From Jacaranda mimosifolia (lineage: Eukaryota; Streptophyta; Magnoliopsida; Lamiales; Bignoniaceae): 64,000 nt of DNA. Location of the stretch: contig CM032126.1 in the NCBI GenBank assembly GCA_018894105.1, positions 13,171,001-13,235,000 of the forward strand, written 5' to 3'. Under the pieces are notes generated by a model. That model searched no databases. It saw only the letters and a list, made by a program, of their open reading frames with translations, and had not been told where the DNA came from. The translations under genes and the position numbers were made by a program. Of this stretch, positions 22,504 through 31,964 are shown piece by piece. Within the stretch, counting starts at the first letter, position 1, and every line of letters starts with the position of its first letter.

Positions 22504-23760
22504 ATATTTATATACATATATAGTATATAGACACACACACACATATATATATATATTTCAATAAAATTTAAAGAAGATTCATCATGTATTTTCTCATTTT
22601 ATTTGTTTTGAAATTGATCAACTTGTATAACTTTAATATAGTTGGAAAATTTGAAATTATTTTTAAATACTCATGACATTGTAATATAAACTTAGTAATA
22701 TAGTTGTAAGTTTAATAAAATTATTTTTTTATCGTCATATATTTAATTAAATTTTTGAAGAATTGTTAGAATTCTTAACAAATTTGTAGACGTCGGTTGA
22801 AAATTTATATTAAAATTAAAAAATATCATTCAAAAGCTGTTTTGATTATTTTTCAGACAGAAACACCCCTGAACTTATTTGAAACTTTAACATGGGGGTT
22901 TAATTTTAATGTTATTTAAATTACTCAGAATAAATTTAAATAATTTTATTAATAATTTTTTTAAATATTAAATAATCTTTTAATTGAAGTTGAATTAAAA
23001 AAGTAAAAATTTAAAGTCATCAACATATCTAAAGTAATTTAATCAAATTTAATTAAGCATATTTATTAATTATAAAAGAAAAATAAAAATCAAATCAATC
23101 TCTTAATTAAATATGATTTTGTTTTTAAATTACATCTCAATAATATTAAAAAATAATCATATTTAAAATAATTTAATTAGATTAAGTTGAATATATTTAT
23201 TCAATATAAAAAATATTTATTAACTAAAATAAATAATTTAAAAATAAAAATAATATCTAAAAATATCATATCAACAATAGTAATTTAAAAATGTCAATTT
23301 CACCCTACCAACCCAATAGAAAAGTTATTGATATAATATCTTGTTCCCTCCTAAAACACAAATAAATAATAATTTTCTCCTAATTCGTTTTTCACCTGCC
23401 ACCCAAAATACAAACAAACAACCATTACATTCTCCAACTCCACTTTTGAAAAACCATTTTGCTAAAATATTTTGACAAAATGCTTCAATTCATAAACAAA
23501 CAAGCCCTAATTTAAACCAATTTCATTAAATTTATTAATTAATAACAAATAAATAAGTCAAAATGTGTGAGATCTAGAGTTTGAACCATGTGAGACCTTA
23601 CTGTGTATATATAAATAAAAAAAATTAAATATATTTATTAATCAAAATAAATAATTTAAAAAAAAATCTAAAATCTTATCCTAACAATATAATTTTAATA
23701 ATTTTAAATAAATACTTTTTTATAATTATTTTGAACAAAATAATGTAAGCAAAGAGAATA
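22504..23760. repeat. Internal duplication, copy B, right part
   Basis: Continues copy B after the nested element: a CACACA(TA)n tract, then TTTAAAGAAGATTCATCAT as in copy A. From about 23160 to 23760 it aligns base by base with 14290-14920, including the MITE-family segment and GTGAGATCTAGAGTTTGAAC. The block 22600-23160 has no counterpart in copy A. Confidence 0.85.
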
Positions 23761-23790
23761 AGTATAGCGTATCCTTATCTTAACTTATAT

Positions 23791-23872
23791 CACTTGTAGG
23801 CAAGATGGTTAGAAGCTTTCTTCACATGGGCCCTGGCGCGGGTTCGAGTCCCACTTCAAGTGAACCTGCGGA
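23791..23872 (+). repeat. tRNA-like sequence (SINE head or pseudo-tRNA)
   Basis: ACTTGTA (23792-23798) pairs 6 of 7 with TTCAAGT (23863-23869), an acceptor-like stem. Between them lie an A-box-like TAGGCAAGATGG (23797-23808) and a perfect B box GGTTCGAGTCC (23841-23851) inside a TTCGAGT T-loop. Spacing fits a tRNA. The D and anticodon arms are imperfect, so a functional tRNA is unlikely; a tRNA-derived SINE head or pseudogene is the better reading. Confidence 0.6.
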
Positions 23873-24315
23873 TTTATCTCAAGCCAACAAACAGTCCATC
23901 GCACCCAAGCCCAAGATGCTGGGTCCCATTCTAGTAGGCCCAGGCGCTTAGCCAAGCACCCAAGCAGTAGTTCCCATCCCAGCCTAGCGCGCCGAAGCGG
24001 GAGCCCAAGTCTGAAGCCCAGTGAGTAGTCCATCGCGCCTAGCCCAGTGAGCAGCCCAGCGCGACGAAGAGGGGATCCCGAGTCCAAGGCCCAATGAGTG
24101 GGCCTAGCAGTTCCCAACCCAGCCCACATACCGTGTCCATCCGGCTTTAATGTAGTGTAATGGATGACCCAGTATGTTAAAGCTTTATGAAGCAACCTAA
24201 AACTCAAGGCCCAATCCAATGGTCTGGTGGTCGCCTTAAGCCCACCGTGCCAAAGTCCAGAGAGCGAAGCCCAGCGTGCCTATACTGAGCCCCAGTTGGT
24301 CCAGCGAGATCAAAA
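23873..24315. repeat. GC-rich block with repeated AGCCCA/CCCAGYG motifs
   Basis: About 440 bp, clearly more GC-rich than the surroundings, in which short motifs such as AGCCCAGTGAG, CCCAGCGCGCC, TAGTCCATCGCGCC and AAGGCCCAATGAGTGG recur in loose order. It follows the tRNA-like head directly and may be the body of the same retroposed unit. The long open frame on the - strand here is a consequence of composition. Confidence 0.5.
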
Positions 24316-24319
24316 AATA

Positions 24320-24647
24320 ATATTATGTATTGGTAACGAAAAAATAAAATACAACAAAATTGCCAATGTTTTAGTAACTAAATATTTCGTTACACTATAA
24401 AAATCTATTGTAATTAATACACTTTTTTGTTACTAATATCATATTTTTGGTAACGATATATTTCATCACCATAAGTCCATTATTTGTAACGAACCATAAA
24501 TTCTATTACTAAGACTTTTTACAATGGGCTTTAGGGCACTAAACTTAAGTAATGAAAAATTTGTTACCAATATTTTGGGTAACAAAACAAATTTCAACCT
24601 TATGGTAACGAAATTATTCATTACTAAAAGTGTAATTTGTTGTAGTG
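24320..24647. repeat. Right subterminal region and TIR of CACTA element
   Basis: Dense GTAACGAAA / TTCGTTAC / GTTACCAA motifs in both orientations, ending in TTTGTTGTAGTG at 24647. The GAG duplication follows at 24648-24650. Confidence 0.85.
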
Positions 24648-24650
24648 GAG

Positions 24651-25577
24651 AATGATAAAGAGAAAAAATAAACTCAAAAAAAAAAAAAAGCTACCTAAAC
24701 CTAAAAGTCAGTGAGAGCTCATAAAACTGCTTGGCACTGAACAAACTAAGACGCTTTTGATCATCAACGTGATAATGGGCCTATTTCTCTACCACCCTAG
24801 CAAACTTTCTAAAGATGTTGCTTGGATTTTGCAAAGCTACCTTTAAGGAATATGCCATGTCAAGTCAAGGTAACAACATTTTCTTTCTTTCTTATTAAAT
24901 TCCTTCATCACTTTTCTTTCATGCAAACTTTATTCAGATCAATAATGATAAACCATGAAAACATGCCAGGAGGCATCTGCCTCGAACATTTGTATTCCCA
25001 TGTGAATAGCTTAGCTCAATTCAATTGGGAGCAGAGGAGTTGCATGATGTGTCCTATTGAAGGCCTACTGAATTTTTTTTGTAATCTATGGCCAGAAAGA
25101 CCTAATTGTTGTAAGTTTATTATAATAGAGAGCTGGATCTTAGAAGCCCATGAAGGTTCATTATAAGAGTGTAGACCATGATATTGATGATTAAGGTTTT
25201 CTTCCTAATTTTCTATAAACAGGCCCTTACATAATAATTTGATATAACCAATACATTTATAGAAGCATAGAAAGAATCTTGCCTTTTTCCCATACTTATT
25301 CTTTATTTTGGTTTGTGGGGTCGAAAGTAAAAGTTCAAGTAATTAATATCTCTTTTAAGGATCCACATGATATATATATATATATATATATAAACTAAAA
25401 TAAATGAGAGTTGTACTTATCATCAATTTCGAATAATGGCAACCAATCTTAGACAAAGAAAAGTTTCCATTGTTTCAAAATTCAATTTTAAAATAAGGCA
25501 CAATTGTTCTCAATAATTTTGTTACATATTATGTGTTGCATTCCATCTATTCTCACAATCTAAGCCTATAAGCCTAG
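24651..25577. other. Right flank of CACTA, no supported gene
   Basis: An open frame of 114 codons at 24822-25166 (+) crosses a stretch that could instead be an intron (GTAACA near 24872, TTCAG near 24938) and has no recognisable domain. A (TA)11 microsatellite lies at 25371-25392. Nothing else was identified. Confidence 0.4.
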
Positions 25578-26800
25578 GGGTGTCAATTTTGACACCATAT
25601 ACTAATATGACATAAACCAATATGGTATTATTCGATTAGATCAATATTGGGTTGATAGAATAAGAAATCAAAAAAGATTGAGTAGGCTTCAGTTGGATTT
25701 CAGTTGACAAGTTAGCTTATGTCCACTACAATATGGGACTCAAGGTGTGAAACATTTAGTATAAGAAGAGGACAATTATTATGATCTTCCTCTTGATCTT
25801 AAGCAAATATTTCATGATGATAACATCTTGGATGAGTGGAGTTGAGAGAATGAGCGGCCTAGACAATGATATAGAGTGGTTAGATGCAGAACCAAAGAAA
25901 GAAGATAATAATCTAACTATTAATGCTCTAGGGGGTGCCCAAAAGAAAACCATTAATGTACTATCAAGATAGCAAAAGAAGAAAAATGTTCAAGCAAACC
26001 ATGAAAGTATCACAGTGGTGAAACTAATGATAGTGATGATGGGAATGATGATCAAGGAAAACATGATGGTGGTGGTGGTAAAAGATATGCTGATAGAGGT
26101 GGTTATGACTATCATGGTAGTCAATATAATACTGGGATTATTTTGGACACAAGGAGATGAAAATTGTTATGCAACTCAAGACATAGACCATGACTATCAT
26201 CCAGGAATAGAAAAGATGTTTGTTTTTTTAACTGAATTGTCAAGTGTTGATGATCATTCCTATCCTGGGAGCACAACTAGAGGAGGATATAGAAGTATTG
26301 ATGAGCATATGCAAAAGTTGAGCTTAGGAAAATACCAACAAAATTGGCTTTGGGAGTACTTTGATAATGTGCAAGCAACTATGAATTAATTTGTCCTCTC
26401 ACATCCAATCTTGTTGCTATGATGATAGAAGATATGGTAGCTCTAGTGGAAGATAAAATATATATTATGATTATTCGTCTTTTAAATTAATCATGGATAT
26501 TGTAAGCTTGATCATGAATCAAGCAATATTAATGGCAGACATTATAAGTTTGAAGGGTACTCTAACTATTCACACAATTAATATCATGATTATTTGTCTT
26601 CTAGTAGCATTGAGTATCATGGACATGATTATGGATCTTTTACAAGTACTGCTAGCAACATCAGGCTTACGAAGATTTAGATACTATTGTCATGGTGATG
26701 AGTCATTATCATATGCTCAACTATCTTATAATGTGCTCTCATTACATTATATTAGTTATGATCCAACCTACAAATCCTCGATCTGAACAGTTTGTGCCTA
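25578..26800 (+). pseudogene. Possible hAT transposon remnant
   Basis: TAGGGGTGTCAATTTTGACA at about 25576-25596 has the form of a hAT terminal repeat. Downstream + strand frames contain an acidic segment NDIEWLDAEPKKEDNN (about 25867-25912), a Gly/Asp/Tyr-rich stretch in another frame (GGGGKRYADRGGYDYHGSQY, about 26070-26130), and further Tyr-rich pieces, as seen near the C-termini of some plant hAT-like transposases. The catalytic region was not found and the other terminus is missing, so this remains a weak call. Confidence 0.3.
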
Positions 26801-26889
26801 ATCTTCATTTTATCTCCACAGGGAAGGTCACTTGTCTAGCTAGTTTCATAATCCTTCTGAGACAGATAATTATGATTTTGTACCTTTTC

Positions 26890-27010
26890 GTCACTCCCCA
26901 AAACAATTTTCTAACTATTTCCCGAAGTATAAACAAACATTCATCACATTCTCCAATACAACTTTACATTCCTCAACCCCACTTCCAAAACTCATTTTCC
27001 CAAAACATAA
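26890..27010 (-). mobile_element. Tourist-like MITE fragment
   Basis: TAAACAAACATTCATCACAT, CTCAACCCCACTTCCAAAA and the neighbouring stretches match, on the - strand, the MITE family seen at 14300-14656, 23165-23513, 56711-57159 and 62335-63095. Ends are not preserved. Confidence 0.5.
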
Positions 27011-27704
27011 AATACAAAATATATAATTTATAACCAAGTATTACCATTAATTTATTATTTGTTGAATCTGAATAATAGATATATAAATAAATATATTCGA
27101 TAGATATTATTAAGATATTATTAAGAACAAATATTAAAAAGAAATAGATATGAATACCATATTCATATTCATTTGAAATTTAAATATCTATTAATCAATT
27201 ATGAATTGTATCCACTTCAAATGAATACAAATAATATTTTATATCAATAAATATGAATGCGACCACGATGGCATTGAATTTTTTATATTCATCCTTAATC
27301 CGAATTTTAGTATTTATAAAATTTAATAACTAATTTAATTCTCAAAAATAGTTATTATTTCTCGTTCACATCATCATTATTAGGATTTGTCTTATCACTG
27401 TATTATGTAAAAGTTAGATAAACAATGGCCTAATGTCATTAATATTATAAATAAAATATAAGATTCGGAGTTTGAACCAGCAACTCCTAATATGTATATA
27501 AATAAAAAAAAAGGGAACAAAATTATCTTATGAAATGATAGTATACAATTGAAGAGCATTTTTGCCTCTTTTAGAATGGAGACAATGAAAAGTGGAATGT
27601 CAATACAAATTGAGAAAACAAAAATATAAAAAGTAACTCAATGAAAGCGAAATTCTGACCGGCCACGCCCCTCTGATCCTCCAATGCAGTCAGAGTTTTG
27701 TTTC

Positions 27705-27710
27705 CACGTG
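27705..27710 (+). promoter_or_regulatory. G-box (CCACGTGGC)
   Basis: A palindromic CACGTG within CCACGTGGC, about 40 bp upstream of a TATA box and 277 bp upstream of the start codon. This is the classic target of plant bZIP and bHLH factors and includes the ACGTG core of abscisic-acid response elements. Regulation by these factors is inferred, not shown. Confidence 0.6.
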
Positions 27711-27745
27711 GCTGTCCGTCATTTACGATTTTGTCCCTGACGCCA

Positions 27746-27750
27746 TATAA
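27746..27750 (+). promoter_or_regulatory. TATA box of the small plant gene
   Basis: CCATATAAGAA about 236 bp before the start codon; transcription would begin near 27778, just before the CCAGCTCATTAAAACCC stretch. It is the only good TATA match between the G-box and the coding region. Confidence 0.55.
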
Positions 27751-27801
27751 GAATAGCAGAATCCCCTCTTCCCTCATCTCCCAGCTCATTAAAACCCAAT
27801 A

Positions 27802-27855
27802 ATGAATAACCCCACAATTACAGCACACACAATCTCTCTCCATCAAGATCCATAA
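27802..27855 (+). CDS. Upstream ORF (17 codons) in the 5' leader
   Basis: If transcription starts near 27778, the first ATG in the leader is at 27802 and opens a 17-codon frame ending at TAA 27853-27855, about 126 bp before the main ATG. A short upstream ORF of this kind could reduce translation of the main frame. Its peptide has no recognised motif; it may be incidental. Confidence 0.35.
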   Translation: MNNPTITAHTISLHQDP

Positions 27856-27981
27856 TCCCCAATACCACCCTTGTTAAATCCTCTCTCTTAAAATTCACAC
27901 ACTCTAAACATATACCCCCTCGAAAGATACCCGTATAAGTACGGTACAGCACACGTGTACATATTTCTGTATCCAAAAAAA

Positions 27982-28341
27982 ATGGCGTCCGGCATGTTAC
28001 CCTTCCGCCCCGTAGTGGTGCGAGCTGGCACCAACGCCACCGATGACCGCAAGCCCGAACAGACCAGAAAGAATTCATCTCAGAAGTGGTGGTCCCCACT
28101 TTTCGGGTTCTCTTCTGAGCCGGACTACATAAACCCGGTCGACGACAAGAAGAGCAAACCGGCGGCCGAAGAAGATCCGATGCCAGCGAAAACCCGTTTC
28201 GCCGCGGGATCTTTCACGGAGGAGAAAGCAAGGCAGCTCCGGAGGATGACTAACGATGCATCGAACTATCACGACGCCATGTATCACTCCGCCATCGCTT
28301 CCAGGCTAGCCTCCGACTTCTCCGATCGGACCGCTGCCTGA
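27982..28341 (+). CDS. Small conserved-looking plant protein, 119 aa, intact
   Basis: The only gene in the window that looks intact. The start is the ATG at 27982 (A at -3, G at +4), in frame with the upstream GTG at 27955, which is not a plausible plant start. The protein begins MASGMLPFRPVVVRAG, then a polar stretch, a tryptophan motif KWWSPLFGFSSEPDYI (residues about 35-50), a Lys/Glu/Ala-rich middle, and a C-terminal helical block FTEEKARQLRRMTNDASNYH followed by MYHSAIASRLASD (residues about 78-114). No signal peptide, membrane segment or known catalytic motif is visible. It is intronless and markedly more GC-rich and less biased than the surrounding DNA, as expected for a real coding exon. 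The pattern resembles short uncharacterised plant proteins, but I cannot name the family or function. A TATA box, a G-box and a second CACGTG (27952) in the leader support expression. Confidence 0.85.
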   Translation: MASGMLPFRPVVVRAGTNATDDRKPEQTRKNSSQKWWSPLFGFSSEPDYINPVDDKKSKPAAEEDPMPAKTRFAAGSFTEEKARQLRRMTNDASNYHDAMYHSAIASRLASDFSDRTAA

Positions 28342-28560
28342 TTGATTGATTTATATATATATATATGTATGTATTTTTTTCTTTCCCTTTGGTATTTCTT
28401 GTATATTCAGAAATTTGTAAAATAATAATAATTGGAAGATAGAAATGATGATGAGGTGGACGTAGTGGGATCTGAGAAAGAAGCATGTAATTTTATAATC
28501 TATGCTTATGTAATGAAATGTGTATTACTCGAATGACACGCAATGGTTGTTATTTTTCTA
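28342..28560 (+). terminator. 3' untranslated region with plant-type poly(A) signals
   Basis: After the TGA comes a (TA)n tract, then T-rich DNA with AATAATAATAAT (about 28422) and AATGAAATG (about 28511), near-upstream elements typical of plant polyadenylation. The exact cleavage site cannot be read from sequence alone. Confidence 0.45.
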
Positions 28561-30586
28561 ATGAATGCATTATCTATGATGATGGTGATTTCTTAAACTT
28601 TAATCAATTATTGCTAATACATAATAATATATATCTGGATTACTTTCAGGAAGATAGGCCAAATATATAATTGATTCTAATAAGATTGTTTAAGGTGAAC
28701 TGCCAATAAGATTCTATATCCAACTATATAATATGACTAAGGGACTTGAGTTCAAGTTTTATTAGAGTAAATAGTACTTTAATTTAGTTCAATAAATGCT
28801 ATATATATTTGTTTGTATTTGTCTAATACTTGTATATAATTGATTCCTTTTTCTTGGGGGATTTGGTGGCAGAGGTTTCCAAGTGTAAGTCTAATATGTC
28901 GTGCGAGATTTTGCCTAATTTTCAAATTTTCATATTAGTCTTTATGAAAGTGATGTTTGAGGTTGGGTCAAGAAATGTCAAGAAGTTTAAGACAAGATGA
29001 GTTTGTATATGCGAACTTGATGTACATTTAATATGTAATTGATTATTGCTGGAAAATTAAAAGTGCTATGATTTCTGAATGAATTAGCACCCCCCCCCCC
29101 CTAGTATGTAGCTTTTTCACTGTCTCATAATTAAGATTTATTTTTCAATCGAAAATAATAATAATTTATTGGACTATATGAGTTTAATGTGGCTACGATT
29201 ACTTAATGGATCATGACTTAATAACTTTAGGCCATATGCATGCGAAGATCATTTTAATTTGAATCACTCCGATACCTGCGAAAATAATGAATGAATGTCC
29301 TGGACAAAATATAAACTTTGGATATAAATGCTGAATCTAATTCAATATTTATATACATCTTTGGGCATTTTAAAAGATGAAATAGCTAATTAAATGCAAG
29401 GAATTGAACAAAAGATGCGTAGAAAAAAATATTTTTAATTTTGATACTATGTGATTTTAGAAATAATTTTTTAGAGAATGGATCCGTTGCAAGCATTCTA
29501 ACATCATCTATCAAGATTAATCTAAGATGATCAATTACTAAAAATTGGAAAAGAGGAATATAACATATAATTTGGGAATCTAAACCAAGTAAAACTAATA
29601 TTAAAATAAAAATATATAAAAATGTAGGTAATAAGAATTCAAACTCCAAACCCTAATAACTTAATCATGTTAGAAATATTTGGACTTGTGAGTAAGCAAA
29701 GTGGCAACTTGCAAAGATGTCCGTGCAGATACAGTGAACATGAAATATATAGGAAAAATACAAAATTGGCCCCCATGCATCAATCGTAATTGAAAAACGG
29801 AATATTTTGAGATGCCGATTGCCGACCACGATCTAAACAAAACTTTCGACGTCAAACCGTCACAAGTACCCAGAAAATTGCACATGCTCCTTCGAAGGAG
29901 ATATTTATCTCGATTTTTGAAAAGTTCAAGTTGATGGGCAAGGAAATAAAAGACGAACGATACTTTGTCTCTATATATAATTTAATAAACTCTTCGCGTT
30001 CACGTTTTTAGTATGATATTCATAAACTTTTCTACGTAAATACATATATATATATATGTACATATGATGTTATATAGAATTGGACACGGAAATATTTTTA
30101 AATAGTAATCTTCTACTTCAAAAATATGTTCATGTAGAGACAATGTTCGACTCAAAAAATTAATATATAATTTGATATCGTTTTTAATTATAGAAATTAG
30201 TATTTAAATTGATGGACTAAATTTATTAAATTTAGGAGGCCATCTTAGTGGTTCATTTCATTAAGTAATATTAATTATTTTATTATTTTTCTATTTATGT
30301 GTTCATAAAGTAATAGTGAAATATATCAATATATATATATATATATATATATATGCATTTAAGCGAGAAGCATGCATTGGCACTAGTACTATTCTATATA
30401 TGTTAACAAATTGAGCACGCATGTAATGGTTGGATGGAAGATGATCGTTGATCCTCCAGCCTCCCACCGCCCCCAATTAATATGGTCTTTCTTTTTATTA
30501 ACTTATCAAATTGAGCACATAATTCCTATTAATTGGGTTTATAAACCAACAGAAAAATAAAAAGATTAATGATGAGAATTGCCAAG
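28561..30586. other. Intergenic region, no supported gene
   Basis: AT-rich, with no frame carrying recognisable motifs. Landmarks: a run of 12 C at 29090-29101, unusual in this composition, and an (AT)13 microsatellite at 30329-30354. TATA-rich tracts near 30040-30060. No transposon termini were recognised. Confidence 0.45.
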
Positions 30587-30591
30587 AAATG

Positions 30592-31007
30592 TGTTGTCGC
30601 AAGAAATGACAAACAATATATTTGTCGATGGTCGAGAGGTCGATCAAAGATCGGAGCTCGGGTGAGCGTTTACCGGGTTGTAGGCTCAATCCACAGCTGG
30701 GTGCGAAGGTCGTTAGGTGGGAGTATTTAGGGTGCGGGTAAGTATTAGATGTCATTTATTGATCATCCTGGCAATAAATGGGAGGTATTTATAGCTAACG
30801 GTTCAACTGGCCATGCACTGTTAAGTTCATGTGTCCACCTCCCTGAACGTATAGGTGGTTGCATTGTAGGGCTGGGATCTTTCTTAGATACGGATTCGGG
30901 TTGGGTGGTCGGGTTGACCCATTTTAAAAAGACATGAGCCTGGGGTTATTTTAGGATTTTAACTAAAAGTAAGGGCATCTTGGTCTTTTAATAATTCCTC
31001 CTTATCA
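30592..31007 (-). repeat. 3' LTR of the 10-kb element
   Basis: 416 bp; on the + strand it runs TGTTGTCGCAAG...CCTTATCA. It aligns end to end with 40148-40564. The polypurine tract and the AAATG duplication fix both edges. Confidence 0.95.
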
Positions 31008-31020
31008 TTCCCCCCCCTCT
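31008..31020 (-). promoter_or_regulatory. Polypurine tract
   Basis: On the - strand AGAGGGGGGGGAA directly precedes the 3' LTR. This is the plus-strand DNA primer site of LTR retrotransposons. Confidence 0.85.
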
Positions 31021-31441
31021 AACTTTCTCATTTATGAGTGGGCTATTCATAAATGAGGAAATTGATCCAGGCCATTGATCTCAAAAGTCTTCTATCTGGA
31101 GCTGTTAGATCTTTTCACGCATTTTGAGGGTATAGCCCTTATAAATAGATACCCCCATTCCTATTTGCTTCCTTCATTTCCCCATAACCACATTGCTTTC
31201 CTTGATCAAAAACCTCGACCTGCCTACCAAGACAGCTCCTGTTTTCCCCCAATTCGAGATAATCCTTTACCGAATAGGCATCGGCCTCTCGACTGCCCTA
31301 CCAGTAGATCTCTAATTTCTGATCTACGAGAGATACTTAGCAAGTGTATGCCGATCTCTCGACCCCTTAGTTTTTTCTTTACTTTCATACGTCATTATTT
31401 ATTTTTTGCTATTATTTTTATTGATTATTCGATCAATTTTC

Positions 31442-31890
31442 ATGGCTAATAACTCTCCACCTCCTTTTTCGCCTTCCCCTTTTCCCCTCCTTCTCCGAGG
31501 GCAAGAAGTGGTAGTAGTAGCAGCAGCTCCTCTTCTTCTTCCTCTTCATCATCAAGCTCCAACCAAGGTAGTTGTGATGTTGGGTTGCCTTATCGTTTCT
31601 TTGTTGATCCTAACGATGAGAGTGACACCCTTAATGCTCCCAGCAAAATAGGTCTCAAAGTATTCGCTTCTCTTCGTAATAAATTTTTTATTCCAGAGAG
31701 TTACAAAATCATAATGCCTCAGGTGGGGCAAAAAATGTATCAACCTCCTCTAAATTATCTAGCTTTCCATCTTCATGTTCTAGAAGTTGGGTTAAGGTTC
31801 CCGATATCTGAGCCCCTAGCCAACATCATCAGAACTTTAGGAGTCTGCCCAACCCAACTAGTGCCCAATTCCGTTCGCAACATTATAGGC

Positions 31891-31964
<74 letters not shown>

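Larger units (their letters stand above)
11896..24647. mobile_element. 12.75-kb non-autonomous CACTA (En/Spm) transposon
   Basis: The left end reads CACTACAACAAATTGCACTT. The right end, read on the other strand, is CACTACAACAAATTACACTT: 19 of 20 identical, and similarity continues into GTAA(C/T)GAA. It is flanked by a 3-bp GAG duplication. Both ends carry many short GTAAC / GTTAC motifs in both orientations, as in CACTA subterminal regions that bind the transposase. No TNP2-type transposase or other long frame was found inside, so it must have been mobilised in trans. The interior consists of tandem repeats, an internal duplication, a GC foldback, a tRNA-like head and a nested LTR retrotransposon (16267-22503). 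Without the nested element its length would be about 6.5 kb. Confidence in the termini is high; the origin of the interior is inferred. Confidence 0.9.

Noticed and set aside
23809..24219. 136-codon open frame on the - strand rich in Gly, Leu, Trp and Arg
   Set aside because: Lies in a GC-rich repeated block following a tRNA-like head; no domain, and openness is explained by base composition.
24822..25166. 114-codon frame right of the CACTA element
   Set aside because: No recognised motif, and it reads through a plausible intron; insufficient support for a gene.
28075..28287. - strand frames opposite the 119-aa gene (also 28250-28486, 27571-28099)
   Set aside because: Shadows of the better supported + strand gene.
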